From assembly GCF_001723175.1 (NCBI RefSeq), contig NC_064654.1:1860001-1924000 (forward strand): DNA of 64,000 nt, read 5' to 3'. Below the pieces are notes generated by a model that ran no database searches, was not told where the DNA came from, and worked only from the letters and a program-made list of their open reading frames with translations. The translations under genes were made by a program, and so were the position numbers. This document shows, piece after piece, positions 12,501-24,887 of this stretch (position 1 is its first letter; each line of letters starts with the position of its first letter). This DNA is from Penicillium oxalicum (Eukaryota; Ascomycota; Eurotiomycetes; Eurotiales; Aspergillaceae).

Positions 12501-12854
12501 CTACTTTTATTCGGAGTCATGTCCGAAACGTCAGTTTTCCCAGTCAAGAAGTCTGCTGACGATCATGACCGGCATAGCTCGAGTTTCTACCCGCAGACAA
12601 GCACAAACACACCAAAATAACAAAGGGGAAGAAGGAGAAGCTCTACGATCACTTGACACCTTCTTCATTGTATAACCAGATGTAAAAGTCAGCTCACGTC
12701 GCCGCTGATGTAGAAAATCGACAACATTTGCCGCCCGTCAACTTGACGTCAACATTGTTGACTTTGATCGAAGAGAACAAAACAGACTTGTTCTGTTTGG
12801 GATACCAATCTGGAATATACTAGTTGTTCTTGTTCTTTGAATGGACATAACAAC
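9548..12854. other. 3.3-kb intergenic region without a recognisable gene
   Basis: Contains the promoter of the glycine-zipper gene (right after 9547) and of the histidine-phosphatase gene (just before 12855). Open frames up to about 125 codons occur on both strands but have no family features, biased composition or convincing splice links. I see no RNA gene or transposon terminus. Confidence 0.5.
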
Positions 12855-13795
12855 ATGCGTCTACATTCGATGCACATACATATACTGTTCCCTGCCTTCC
12901 TGGGTCTAGCTTTACTCGCGGCCGCGACCCCAGCTACTGTCTACATCATCCGCCATGGGGAGAAACCTCAGAATAAACACGATCATGGACTCAATCTAGA
13001 TGGAATCAAGAGATCTTTGTGTCTGCGAGAGATATTCGGAGATTTATCCGACTATCATATTGGTCACATAATGGCACCGGCTGTTAAACGGAGTAAGTCG
13101 TCTAAATGTTTTCATATCTTTCGAGTGTTTTGTACCATCCCACCCAACTCCCTCTCCATTTACGCCTTCTCTATTCCGTCAACAGAAAGTACCATCGGCA
13201 ATGCGATGCAACTACTTAGGACGAGTATTCAATTATCCCACTCAACAACCAATATCTCCAACCCTTCACTAAACTTCATTCCACTCTAGACGGTCAGCAT
13301 CGACGAGCATACATGACAGTCCTCCCACTTGCCAACGATCTAGGCCTCGAAGTAGACGCCCATTGCTCTCGCAAAGATACCAAGTGCGTTGCCAAAACGA
13401 TTCGCGATTACAAGGGACCCGGGAATATTCTGATTGCATGGAGACATTCGAATATGAAAGGTATACTGGAAAGACTGGGTGCACTTGGTGCCATTTCGTA
13501 TCCGGAGGATCGGTAAGTCCATCGATCTTCTATTTTATCTTTTTCACACGTACGACGCGGGCTCATTGGGGTTTTCCTCAACTGCTGGAATATCTTGAAG
13601 TGACCTAATCAGTTTACCCGACTGTTTTGGGCTTGTTTTCTCACGCGAAAGCATCGATACAACAAACTTACAATTTCACATAATAGGTTTGATTTGATCT
13701 GGAGGATCCCGTACCCGTACCACGAGGTGACAAATGTTACTAGCGAATATTGTCCCGGCCTTGATTCCCATCCGTCGCTTGTGATTCAGCATTGA
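12855..13795 (+). CDS. Secreted histidine-phosphatase (phosphoglycerate mutase-like) family protein
   Basis: Three exons, 12855-13092, 13290-13512 and 13687-13795, encode 189 aa. The first ATG in frame is 12855. Residues 1-25 (HILFPAFLGLALLAAATPA) look like a signal peptide with a cleavage region around ATPA, so secretion or a vacuolar/wall location is likely. The catalytic phosphohistidine motif is YIIRHGEK immediately after it; the second conserved His is in ILIAWRHSNM, followed by YPEDRFDLIW. The core is smaller than acid phosphatases of clade 2 and resembles short fungal proteins annotated as phosphoglycerate mutase family. The first intron is 197 nt, long for this window, and an extra exon inside it cannot be excluded. 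Substrate unknown; the family joins phosphatases and mutases through the same RHG chemistry. Confidence 0.8.
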
Positions 13796-14237
13796 CATTG
13801 GTGAGATGTAGTCACTGAGAAGGGGGCAGAGAGATCGCCAGAATATTTACTCTCGACACGGTTCCCATGCATGTGTACGTTGTGTATGGCAAGGTGCGAC
13901 TGTGAGCAAGTGAGCTGTGCACATATACTACGAGTGGACGAGTGCCGCGAGTGAAAATGGAGAAAAATTAGATATCTCGGCATCGATTTCAATGTCCTGA
14001 ACTATCCCAGAGTGTTCTTCAATCACTCATCATTCACATACAGATAAAGTTTTGAAATTATTTAGAAGGGGTTTTTCATCTACCGACATCTACTCAGTAT
14101 CTGCGACCAGATACGCCCAGGGCCTCGTCAACTTTACATGCGTATTTGAGGTTCCTCGCTGATGTTGAAAAGAAAAAAAAGGAATGTCATTAATATTGTA
14201 AAATTTGAAGAGGAAGAATATAGTTGGTCAATGAGCA
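13796..14237. other. Convergent intergenic region
   Basis: 3' flanks of the phosphatase-like gene and the GPCR gene. AT-rich toward 14160-14220. No gene seen. Confidence 0.6.
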
Positions 14238-15581
14238 TTAAAAAGCCGGCTCCCGCGTGACGGTAATTGTCGTATGTTGATACACCTGCGGTGCGGAAGC
14301 TTCAAGCTCAATATCCTCCTTGGGCACAATCGCCTCGGTCGAGGTACCTCTTTGGAAAGTGGTGCAGACGGTAGAAACCAGGCCCTGGTCTTCCGACCTA
14401 GAGTCTGTCTGCGCTTTTGTCCTCTTCTGTCCACTCTTGGAGAGATCATGGTACCCATCATCTCGCTTGGATCGGGTCTCCGAGTCCAGAACCAGGCTCT
14501 TGCGTGTCAAAGTGTACTGCAGGGTATCGCAAAATCCAGAGAGAGTCATCAAAGCTCCCGCCACACAGAAGTAGGCAACACTGGGGCTGTGTCCGCTGAC
14601 GGAAGCCATTCGGCCGGCGGATAAAGGAAGAGTCAAAGCAATGTACACGATTGGATAGAGCACCATGTAGGAGACGACTCGATTGAGACGTCGGAGACTT
14701 TCAGTGTAGCTTTGACCGAGAATTTTCGACTGGGACATTCGACGGCGCAGCTGGACGAACATGATAGCGTAGAGCACGAGATTGAAGAATTGGGCGGCGA
14801 AAATCCAAAAGTAGTGTGTCCATAGACGAAGTGTGGGGTGTTGGGTGGTCATCCAGCACTAGGAGGAGGGCAAATTGACAGAGTTAGCTTGATACTTTAT
14901 GGTGAGGTTTGTTTTGTTTTTTCTCCAAAATCAACGGGCGGAATATTCAAAGATGGTACGTACCCAAGCTACCGAAGGCATCCAAACGTGCGGTCCCACC
15001 ACTGCAATGGGAATGATGACCAGAATCACGCCAAAGACCCAAAGGCTCACCACGATGGACACAAAGGTCCGATGACTGAGCTGGCGTCCCATGGTGACTT
15101 GTAGGAATGTATGGAGGGCAATGGCGAGCACAAACAATCCACTCATCGGATCTCCAATCTGCAGCCAGATTCCTTGCAGGAAGCACGCTGGATCCGTCGC
15201 ATGCAGCGAATCCTTGGCAATCCACCTCAGACTGACGATGAAGCCCAAGCCTTGAATGAAATCGGCCAGAGCCAGGTTGTACATGAGCACCACATATTGA
15301 TTGTAGCCAATGTAGCGCTTGTAGAATTTCTTCCAAAAGACAAAACGATAGGTAAAGAAACATAAAAGACTGAATGTGGAGAGGAGAGAGATCATGGCCA
15401 GAGTCGCTACCGCGATCAGGCCCGCTCTTTGTAATGAAGGTAAAGGATCAATGATCCACGAACCGGCGGCGGCGTTGGGCGAGTTGGCCGCGACATCTGA
15501 TTGAGAGTCCCATCGTGGTTTAATGGCTGGGCCAGGGGACGTTCTCGGCGCCAGTAGCCAGTTTATTGTGAGGGTTAACAT
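14238..15581 (-). CDS. G protein-coupled receptor, Git3/cAMP-receptor-like
   Basis: Plasma-membrane receptor with seven hydrophobic segments, four in exon 1 (14964-15581) and three in exon 2 (14238-14858); the 105-nt intron is in phase 0. Total 412 aa. TM2 reads YVVLMYNLALADFIQG, as in class III/V fungal receptors that share the Git3 and cAMP-receptor folds. A Cys before TM3 (DPACFLQG) and one in extracellular loop 2 (VAWCWM) would form the usual disulfide. The third inner loop is short (RRRMSQSKILGQSYTESLRR), unlike the very long loop of yeast Gpr1. The roughly 90-residue cytoplasmic tail is rich in Ser/Thr and charged residues. It probably couples to heterotrimeric G proteins; the ligand (carbon source, amino acid or other) is unknown. 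The gene has 3 kb of non-coding DNA upstream. Confidence 0.85.
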
Positions 15582-18500
15582 ATGGTGCAGTGACTAGCCG
15601 CTGGCTGGTCGAAGGAAAGACAGCAATGAAGGACGTTTCATCCACGAGAGATGCCGCGCCGAAGGGAAGAAGGAGGGAACATTCTGATCACCTTATGTTG
15701 TATTAGGCCTTTTCCCCCTTCTACCACGAAATCCAGAAAAAAAAATGTCCTGCAGAGATTGTCAAACCTCTTGCCCCTGAGGAGGGGTGTCGACTATACT
15801 CCTGTTGGAGCCCCGCCCTCGATGTTCTGGTCGCGATCTCCATTTGCGTTGGATAATGACCGCCGATCCACCTCGTGGGCCTTAGCCGCAGAGGTCCAGA
15901 GGGCGCGCTCCGCGATCGAAGACGCAAAACCGGATTCGATGGGTGCTTGTTTGACCTGTTGGATGGAGTTGAGACTGGTGCCTGCTCCACTAGCGGGATG
16001 GACCCTTGGTTAGCACTAGCATTGTTTAAAAGCTTATGGCCCTGGGTCAGTGGTCGATTGAGATGTGTTTTTTTTTTCAAAATCGTCGCATGAGGCATTA
16101 ACCGCGGTCAAAATCAAGACAGGACCATACCGTCGGATCCAGAGAGACTCGTCCGATCCACCTGGTTCGCTGGGATCGGGAGTGATTCGTTCTGCTTTAG
16201 GTTTACGATCGAGTCCCCAAGCCCTTCGACTGGAGCTTGAGACCACACTCCGAATTGACTTTTTCCTGCTCCCCACCAACATCAGGAGGTATGTACGTAA
16301 AGCACCACAGTCTTCCACTGGGTACTGTAATGGGTCGATTGCCTTCTCTGTTTCCCCACACGACAATCATGCATCATATCCAGACGCATCTACTAAACAA
16401 TCTTACTGAAAAGTTGAAATGAGTATGTAATGCTGAATGCGCAGACGCTTGCCTTTGTACGCAGTTTGTCGGTCTTTTCCAAGAGTCTCAGAGTCAAAAA
16501 CAGAGGGTCCACGAGTACATGGGAGATTTAAGTGGGTTGTGTTTTCGCTTTACTTAGCGCCCTGGCCTCACATGAGTCGACGACTACACAATCACAATGC
16601 ATTTGACATGTGCGGACTTGACTTGCCTGTTTTTCCTCGGCGCGATTCCACGTGGGAGCATGAGGTGAAGTAGATGAGGAGGCTGGTAAAGAAATCTTCT
16701 CGAGCTACAGGCAGAGGTCTATGCTTCTCTCATTGTCCGCAACTCGGCACTTTGTTCCAAGTTCCGTAGAGATGGGGAGAGTATTTGGTCGGTTACATTA
16801 TTTGAGGTGGTATCTGAGTTGTCCACACGAGCAAGGACCTCTCCGGAAAAAAATAGTCCACTAACTCTCCCCTTCACTGTGAACATGAACGGCACCATGG
16901 TAGCGCCCCAATTTTCGAGATTGCTCAATAGCGTGAACGCGGGAATTCTGATCTGCACGACGGGTGGCGATGGCAGTTGCGCTTTGATGACAAATTACCC
17001 GATGCGGTAAGACTCCACTCGACCAACTCCACTGACAGTAACGGGCGAGGCAAATGATCGACAGACGCGCTTCTGTCAAAGCGGGTAAGACCTCCGGCGC
17101 GGGCACCTGGCAAATTCCGAGGTGCCCAAAGAAAAACCAACAGACGGCAAGAAAATAGGAAGACGTGGAGAGAGTCTCGATGATTGGTTGGTTAAAGATA
17201 TAAACGATGAAAAGAGAAACAATTTCTATCGATCGACGGCATATCTCAGCCCAACTTTCAATATAGCCTCAATCGGTTTTGGACTATGAGCATTCGCGTG
17301 GAGAGGAAACTTGGTCAAGGCGGGCCCGTGCTGCTTGATCGTTCTCCCGCTTTAGAAGACGACTGGGCTGTCTGGGCTCGGTACAACTACACTGGGCGAT
17401 GTGCCGATGCAGTAGGTACTGATCCTACACAGTACAGAGAGCAGTGATTCGGGATGAGCCATGTGACATGCCGATAGTAAAGCGTTGTGACTCCACGTCA
17501 AGCGCAACTTGCGCCTCGGATTATCAACATCAGTGGCAATCAGCACCTGGGATTTCCCCGTGGATCACTCAGAGCATCTGTAGAAATGAGACATGTTCGG
17601 CACAGCCCTCTCTTTCGGTCTTGTCTTCGTTCCTTTTCTCTCTGTGGGGGCTCTTATCTTCGATTGGAAAAGGGTGAGCAGGCCCCGGCCTGCCATCTGA
17701 TCGAGCAGATCACGTCGAGGACCCTTTCTTGTCCAAGATCGAGAAAATAGGAAATCGTCCCATCGACGCGGCACAGGGAACCACCACTGAACCATACTAT
17801 GCCATCAGATCCAAGGCACCAAGTTCCGTGCAGATCGACTGAATTATTTCGATGGATCGTCGTGGTCGAGCCGCACGGTTGGAAACTGAGGAAATCGGCG
17901 CAATACTATGTGGCCTCTGTGCTCTACCTCCGTGACCGCGGCACCCACCGATGGTCCGCTTCTCACAGCCAGTGACAGTATAAAATGTACCTTTGGGATC
18001 TCATCTGTACCATACTAGAAGCTACATGGCAAAACATGGGCGCAATCTCCCGCCTTATGACTCGGAAGAGCTCGTGGAGCTCGTGATCGCCGCAAGTTGA
18101 TGAGGTCACCGTCAGGGATACTCGGTCCTGCCCGGTACGCTTCACATGATGCAACAAGCAGGGCTACTCGTGTGATTTCCACTACTTCGGCCCCAGAAAG
18201 GATAGCTCATGAAAAAGGTAGGTGATTGCACATGCAGAAGAGTTCTCGTTTCGGGGGGTTTCAAGCATGCCAGACACGACCACAGAGACCACGTTTGAGA
18301 CTCAACGGCAGACGATAAGCAGGAGGAACGCAACCCTCGTGATGGCACCTTTCAGCTTTGGCTTCTCATCCCATGTCCGGAAAATCTGTTTTCCCCGGTG
18401 CCTCCACTCCACGTGCCCAGGTCCTTGGAAATGTGTTCAAGATGGCAGATCCAGGGGTTGGAATCATCTCGTGGATTCGCGAGTGATGGTGAGCCTCCGC

Positions 18501-18635
18501 TGCTGTTCTCGACAGCTGGTTCCGCACCCAGGTCGCACACCCAGAGTTTGTGTGGGTTGAAGAGCCCAGGGCTCATGCAAGTGCGAGAAAGGCATGCCTC
18601 ATTCAGTATATTGAATTTATGCCGAAGCGTCATTT
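15582..18635. other. 3.05-kb intergenic region upstream of the GPCR
   Basis: Lies between the GPCR start and the 3' end of the AlkB-like gene, both on the minus strand. Open frames of 60-130 codons overlap one another in several frames and none shows family features. Likely a long regulatory region or 5' leader of the receptor gene. Confidence 0.5.
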
Positions 18636-19316
18636 TTAAGCCCCTTTCTGAGCTGCCAGGGCCTGCACAGATCTCTTCTCTTTTTCCACCCCCAGTCGGC
18701 GCTGAGCAGTGTCGCAATGCACCACGTTTCCACACTCACATTCACCTCCTTCTCGAAGCCATCGATACGTGAGGCTCCAGCGATTAGTGCGCGGTCGCTG
18801 GGTTCCGTTCGGCAGAGGATCATTCTTTCGTTTTTTGATCCCATGGGTCCAATGAAGCCGTGAGTCTCCCGTCATCTGCATCATGCTCCGGGGAGTGAGG
18901 TCAACATCTACCCGCGTGTCCCCCTTCCGGAACTGCATCACAGCGGGTCCCCCAATGGACAAGGCATATAGCTGGTCATAGGGACCATGAGCGTCTACAT
19001 GAGGAGGAATACCCGCCCCAGGAGGATAGAATTGCAAGCAGACTTGGTCTGGAGGTCGAGATTCAGTCGTTGGGATCAGAGGTTGGAGCCAATCTGGAAA
19101 CTCCCTATAGGGAATGTCCGGGTCTATCCCAAAGGTTTTGTAGTCAAAGGTATACCCGTAGTGAAGCGACAAACGACCTGGACGATCGGCCCACTCTAGG
19201 TCGTTCTCAAATATGGAGATGAGCCGTTGCTCATGCTCCGGAGTGATAAAATCATCTTGCCAGATGATGCCGTGGGGCTCAATGGGCAATTCTTGGAAAC
19301 CGCTTCGTCCGGGCAT
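18636..19316 (-). CDS. AlkB-type 2-oxoglutarate/Fe(II) dioxygenase
   Basis: Single open frame of 226 aa starting at 19316 (MPGRSGFQELP). Members of this superfamily oxidatively remove alkyl groups from nucleic acids or proteins. The Fe(II) ligands are His and Asp of HVDAHGPYD and the His of LHWTHGI; the 2-oxoglutarate clamp is the Arg-rich strand RPRTNRWSLTYRWLR. VCLQFYPPGAGIPPH and YALSIGGPAVMQF are standard AlkB strands. The C-terminus adds a small Cys cluster (ECECGNVVHCD) seen in other fungal AlkB proteins. Closest animal groups by layout are the ALKBH4/ALKBH8-type enzymes, but the tRNA methyltransferase and RRM parts of ALKBH8 are absent. The substrate cannot be named. No introns are needed, although an upstream exon cannot be excluded. 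Confidence 0.88.
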   Translation of the reverse strand: MPGRSGFQELPIEPHGIIWQDDFITPEHEQRLISIFENDLEWADRPGRLSLHYGYTFDYKTFGIDPDIPYREFPDWLQPLIPTTESRPPDQVCLQFYPPGAGIPPHVDAHGPYDQLYALSIGGPAVMQFRKGDTRVDVDLTPRSMMQMTGDSRLHWTHGIKKRKNDPLPNGTQRPRTNRWSLTYRWLREGGECECGNVVHCDTAQRRLGVEKEKRSVQALAAQKGA

Positions 19317-20628
19317 GTAGGGAAATCGAAAATGACTTTTTGAGACGTTTGGTAAAGTCGGTTTGGTGTGACGCTGGAGTCCTTACGATCAGGTGACATC
19401 GGTCCACTCGGAGTCTCGAATGGAGATTTTTAACCCGCAGGCGACCCCCACTTTTCTCAAGTCGTCTATGCATTTTTCGTCATGTTGAATCCCATGCGAA
19501 ATTGGGTGGTCATGCAGCTTTGACCACAGTACAAGACTTATCCGGTGTCCATGTTGACCCTTCGTTCCGCACATCAAGATGACTCTGTGCGACTGAACCT
19601 GGGGCCATGGATCAACGAGCATTTGAAAGACTCCCCATTGAATCATTCCTCTAAGCCATACTTCACGGCGTAGACTTTCATGGAGCTCAACACGCCGTTG
19701 CACTCGCGTAACTCCGGAGGCGTCAGTGTTGACTATCTCCTGTGCTAATATTATCAAATTAATTGAGTCCTAGCAATGACCCCATTGCCAAACTTCAACT
19801 GGCGAAGCTGACAGCCCTTCGGCAACGGTATAAAAGGTTTGGCGGCCAGTGCCTGAGGTTCAAAAACCACTGGCGGATGTCTGTCCAGCTGGCAGTGCTC
19901 AGCCAGGATCATCCCTCCATGTACAGTGTCTACCTTGGACACAAACATCGCTCTTGCATCTCACTCGTTCGAGTGGGCTTTGCAGGAGACTAAAAAAGCC
20001 CCCCCCCCCAGGTTGCCGGGACACGCCTGGCATACACTCAAGCAACTCCCCGCTAGACATCCCTGGTCATTTCAATGGCCTAAAATTGGGAGCTACCAAT
20101 TGTGGCCGGGAGTCGTCCCGCGCGATGTTAAATAGGGAAATTCTTCATCTACTCAAACCAACAAGTCAGCACAAGATGGCACAGGTTCTTGAATCAGAGT
20201 CATTTGGCCAGACCTGGAAGTCCCATTGCGATCTTTTCTGTCATCTCCTGGGACCGCAGATCGTGCACTGTGCACCAAGATACGCGCCGCTTGGCCTTAC
20301 CCCTCTTCCTAAATAGGCCTCGCGAATGACAATCCTTGAAGGCCCCCCCTGGCAAACCCCCCATGCGACTGTTGGCGTGGACAGCCTCACGTGTATAACT
20401 AGCGTTGAGACCCTGTCGTCCTCCAAATGATTGGCTTCGGGTCAATCTGGGCGCGGGGAATCCCCTAATCGGGAGAGTGCTCACCAGCAAAGCCCTGCGG
20501 TTATAAGGAATGTCGTGGCAGCTGTTAAATATGATTTCTAAAGTCTTAGCTTTCCCCCCTCTCTCTATCTCGTGACAATTGACGGTCTTTCGATCGGCCT
20601 TGAATCGACTGCACTCGTTCACGCAAAG
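19317..20628. other. Intergenic region between divergent AlkB-like and Sec14-like genes
   Basis: Holds both promoters. A poly-C run lies near 19998-20008. Possible remnant coding frames on the minus strand are listed separately. No RNA gene seen. Confidence 0.5.
19389..19948 (-). other. Possible decayed or spliced gene fragment of unknown family
   Basis: Two adjoining minus-strand open frames have protein-like composition: 19754-19948 (FEPQALAAKPFIPLPKG) and 19389-19757 (RREVWLRGMIQWGVFQMLVD, then GTKGQHGHRISLVLWSKLHD). They are in different frames and the second has no ATG near its start, so if real they are exons of an unrecognised gene or a relic. I do not recognise the family. Confidence 0.2.
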
Positions 20629-22260
20629 ATGGCACAGTCTACAATGGAGTCGGGATATGTGGGCAATTTGGATCCCATGCAAGAGAAGAAACTTCAGCAA
20701 TTATGGAAAATTTTGCTGCAATCATGGAACGTGGAGATTGCAGCCTTGGAGTCTGATCAAGCATCGTCGATCTCTCCCCAATCTGGCAGCAAAAAGAGTC
20801 GACGAGTCTTCTCCGTCAGTCGATCACCGGTGCCGCCAACAGAGACAGAGCTCGCCAGAATTCCAGCGAACCTCCTGGCCACATTGGAAACACTTGGCGC
20901 AGGTCCAGTCGAATTGAAAGCTGTCGGTTCGCTACTGGTGAAAGTGCCTGGAGACAAGCTACGATCGGCGTTTTTGACACTCCTACGGCAAGACCATCCA
21001 GATGCATTCTTATTGCGCTTTTTGCGCGCTGAAAAGTGGGACGTTCCAAAGGCGTGGATCAAGTTCGTGGCCTCTCTGTATTGGCGTTCCTTCGAATACA
21101 GGATCGATGAAGAGGTTCTTTCCAAGGGAGAGGAGTACAACTGGTTGAGATCGCAAGAGGAAGCCGACACCGTCAGCAAAAAGGACGGCCAAAGTTTCAT
21201 GCACCAGCTCAAGGTTGGAAAGGGATATCTGCATGGCTGCGATAGAGCTGGTCGACCGATATGCTTTGTACGAGTCCGAACCCATTACGCAGGCCAGCAG
21301 ACTCAAAAAGGCCTGTTCGATTATATTATGCAAGGCATCGAAACCGCGCGCTTGCTACAAGTTCCACCCGTCGAGTCAATGGTATGAAACCATGTGCCCA
21401 AGTCCCGAATTCGCGCGCTCAAACAATTGTGACTAATGATTTGTGTTGTTCAGGCGATCTTGTTTGATCTTACGGGCTTTGGTATCTCGAACTGGGTAAA
21501 CAAAGCTGTTTTTTACAATTATGTGCCTTTCTTTTTTTTCCCCTGTACTGACGATGAGCTGCAGGATTTTCCCCCGGTGAAATTCATTGTCGAAACATTT
21601 CAAAATTATTACCCTGAATCTCTCGGTGCAATGATCTTCTACAACCCGCCGTGGATCTTTTCAGGTTCGTTTTCACACTGCTTTCAATATTTGCTGCGAA
21701 GTGTCACTTAACCACCATTCACCGTTTGTGCAGGGTTTTGGAAGATCATCAGCGGAATCCTAGATCCAGTAGTCGCGTCCAAGGTCCATTCCATTAGTGG
21801 TCCCAAGGAGCTAGAGAAACTCGTGCCTAGATCCCAGATTCTGAAGGAATTTGGTGGCGAAGAGGATTGGGAATTCCAGTACATCGAGCCTTCACCCATG
21901 GAGAACGAAAGGATGGAGGACACGGCGACCCGCGATCTCATCTTGTCCGAGCGACAGGAGTTGGGCGACAAGCTCTTTAGCTTAACCGCTCAGTGGATCA
22001 CACAAACAAACCACGAGTCCACTCTCCCACGTCGAAATGAGGTGATCTCAAGTCTGCGAGAAAACTACTGGAAGCTGGATCCCTATGTTCGCGCTCGCAA
22101 TTATCTCGATCGCACCGGTGTGATCGGCGAGGGTGGAAAAATAGAATTTTATCCCCGCAAAGTCTCCGCACAGGCTGATGAGAAGTCGATCGCGATGACG
22201 GAGAGTGTGGCCGAGCAACCAGCAGCAGCAGCAGCAGCAATATCGGTCACCACAGCCTGA
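20629..22260 (+). CDS. Sec14-like (CRAL-TRIO) phosphatidylinositol/lipid transfer protein
   Basis: Binds and exchanges phospholipids between membranes, linking lipid pools to phosphoinositide signalling. Four exons: 20629-21381, 21454-21495, 21565-21664 and 21734-22260, total 473 aa. The first in-frame ATG (MAQSTMESGYVGN) is used. After a Ser-rich N-terminal region (1-95), the CRAL-TRIO N-domain contains DAFLLRFLRAEKWDVPKAW (about 123-141). The lipid-binding lobe runs from CDRAGRPICFVRVR through AILFDLTGFGISNW, DFPPVKFIVETFQNYYPESL and IFYNPPWIF to VHSISGPKEL. The 42-nt exon 2 encodes only part of the lobe floor. The C-terminal 110 residues are charged and end in a poly-Ala stretch encoded by CAG/GCA repeats. 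The length fits filamentous-fungal Sec14 homologues with N-terminal extensions rather than the 300-aa yeast Sec14. Confidence 0.92.
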
Positions 22261-22989
22261 CGAGGGGGGCTTAACTTGGAAGTTTAATTGACAGACATCT
22301 TCGCTTCCTATTTCAGCTGATTGATGGACGTGTGACATCTGTCTTGGCGAACAGATGCGACACAAATGCCAATCTACACAGGGAGAGCGCCCCGCGAGTC
22401 TGTGTCACATTGACACCCGCAGCGCCACAAGATCGCACGGTTATCCCAGCGTGTGTATTTCCGGATGCCAGTGGCAATGTTGCACGAGGTCCAGCAGCCT
22501 GGCAATTTGTCGGATGAAAAGTTGCACATTGGACAAAGATTATTATGACTCTCCTCCTCATCCCATCACACGTCTGACGACCAGACTAGAGCCTAGTCGC
22601 ACTTTTCAGTCTCCACTTGAGCTGCACTGTCTCGGCCTATTCAATAATTTCCGACCACAATTCGGCCCCTCCCCTGGAAGATCTTAACTTGATTCAGAAC
22701 GATAGCACAGGCCCGAAAATCCCAAAGGGCCAGGGTTGCATCAAATAAACCGTCTAGTTGGGCATTTGGCATAGACTCCTCGGATCCTCGCGAGTCAGAA
22801 GCTTGCAAAAGACGACCCCGCCCCAGAACGGTCGCCTGAACGGTGATTTGAAACTCTCCTGGTTGAACTTCGGTTGTGGCAAGATTTTACCGAGGTTCCG
22901 CACCATATAAGCTCAGATCTCGAGTGGTTTGAGATCGCTGCTGTCTCGATCAATTCGACATCCATTTTCTGGACAAATATCCACACAAG
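22261..22989. other. Intergenic, Sec14-like 3' flank and P450 promoter
   Basis: Both neighbours are on the plus strand. No gene seen. A TATA-like ACCATATAAGC lies near 22901-22911, about 80 bp before the P450 start codon. Confidence 0.5.
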
Positions 22990-24760
22990 ATGGCTCCACA
23001 AGCTCTTCTGGGAGACCATCTACCTTCTTCTGTTTTGGTGCTGGCGGGGATTGCACTCTTTGCCCTCGCCGGATTGAAAGCTGTCCAGGCGATTCAAGGT
23101 CGGTCCCAGAGCGTCCAAAGTTGTCCCACCAAATGGATTCCGACTGACGCGAGACTCAGGCTGGCAATACGCTCGCAAACATGGCTGCAAACCGGCTCGA
23201 CATACCATGACCCATGGGCTTCTGGGCGCCGGAACCATCATGAAAATGCTGTCGGCCTCCAAGGAACATCGATTTTTGGCGTTGATACGTGGCTGGCATC
23301 AAACTTATGGGACGACGTTCGAGTCAAGAATGTTGAATCGCCAGCCCGTCTTTACCATCGAACCGAGGAATGTACAGACTGTGCTGGCGCTCAAATTTAA
23401 GGATTTCGAGCTAGGCTATTATCGCAACAAGGCCATACGGCCTCTGCTTGGTTATGGAATCTTTGCCACCGATGGCAGTAAATGGGAGCATTCACGTGCG
23501 CTCATCCGTCCCAACTTTAATCGAAGCCAGGTTCACGATATCAATGTTTACGAGACCCACGTCAAGGCGTTGATTGACCAAATTCCGCGAGATCAATCCA
23601 CCGTGGATCTGCAAGATTTATTCTTCCGAATGGTATGGCGCCTTCCCTTGGGCCGGATCTGGGGATGCGGTGGCTCGCGCTAACGATTCCACTAGACACT
23701 CGACTCGGCGACGGAGTTCCTCTTTGGGGAATCTGTCAACTCACTGAAAGATACCTCGACCGCCTCGGCCTCTTCCTTTGCAGACGATTTCAACACTGCT
23801 CAAAATGGACTCGTTCGCCGCAATCGACTCGGACCGTTGATGGGACTTTACCGCAACCGTGACTTCTCCAAATCGATCGTCAATGCGCGCGCCTACGTGG
23901 ATAGATTTGTGCAGAAAGGAATCGACTACCGCTTGGCACTCGACAAGGGAAGGATAAAGCCGAACGAACTTGATCAGCAATATGTGTTTTTGTACGAGCT
24001 GTCCAAGCAGACCCTGGACAAGACCGAACTTACGGACCAGCTTCTCAATATCCTCTTGGCCGGGCGCGATACCACTGCCAGTCTCCTCAGTATCACTTTC
24101 TTCATCCTGGCCAGACGACCGGATATTTGGACCAAGCTCAGACAAGAGGTCCTCAAGCTGGATGGCCGAAAACCTTCTTTCCAGGATCTCAAGTCCATTT
24201 CGTACCTGACCTATGTCCTGAACGAAAGTATGTTCCTCTCCCTCTCTCCCCCTCTCTCTCCCCTGCTTTCGTGCTCCGTGTGGCCCTCTATCAGCCCCAC
24301 ACAATGATCTAATATCATTGCTCTTGTGTCTGCAGCCTTACGCCTATACCCCGTCGTCCCCTTCAACGGCCGCATGGCCACCAAAGACACCTACCTGCCC
24401 GTAGGCGGAGGTCCCAACGGCAAAGATCCCATCCACATCCGCAAAGGACAGGAAGTGATGTACAGCGTATATGCCATGCAGCGCCGACAGGACATCTTCG
24501 GAGCAGATGCAGATGAGTACCGACCCGAGCGATGGGAGACGCTCAAGCCTGGCTGGGCGTACATTCCGTTCAATGGAGGACCCCGAATCTGTATTGGGCA
24601 GCAGTTTGCTTTGACCGAGGCTGGGTATTCGATTGTGAGGATTATGCAGGAGTTTGAAAGTATTGAGAGCAGAGATAACCGACCGTTTAAAGAGGCGCTG
24701 TCGCTGACATTGGCGAGTTTCCACGGCGCCCAGGTCGGTCTCAAAACTGTGCAAGCTTAG
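22990..24760 (+). CDS. Cytochrome P450, CYP52-like (alkane/fatty-acid hydroxylase type)
   Basis: Microsomal heme monooxygenase of 512 aa. Exons 22990-23098, 23160-23632, 23696-24227 and 24336-24760. The N-terminal anchor (SVLVLAGIALFALAG) precedes the KHGCKPARHT segment typical of the CYP52/CYP539/CYP584 group. The I-helix carries LLAGRDTTASLLS. The K-helix ExxR (ETLR) is formed across intron 3. PERW follows, and the heme loop is FNGGPRICIGQQFAL with the ligand Cys at about 457. The family mostly oxidises the terminal carbon of alkanes and fatty acids, so a fatty-acid or alkane role is the best guess; a product-specific role is possible. It is followed by an AATAAA signal and by a convergent Zn2Cys6 regulator 127 bp away, with a Sec14-like gene upstream. 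No polyketide, peptide or terpene backbone gene is present, so a biosynthetic cluster is not supported. Confidence 0.93.
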
Positions 24761-24818
24761 GCTTAGTTGTACATGTGGGGAGGGGGGGAACAGGAAAGCA
24801 GATTGATACCGATTCGAA

Positions 24819-24824
24819 AATAAA
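24819..24824 (+). terminator. Possible polyadenylation signal of the P450 gene
   Basis: AATAAA begins 59 nt after the P450 stop, in the 127-bp gap before the convergent regulator's stop codon. Fungal signals are degenerate, so this is only a plausible site. Confidence 0.35.
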
Positions 24825-24887
24825 GGATTGAGATGCAAACTCAAATTCACAAGTAGACTTGTAGTTACAATTCAAATTACCACCCGT

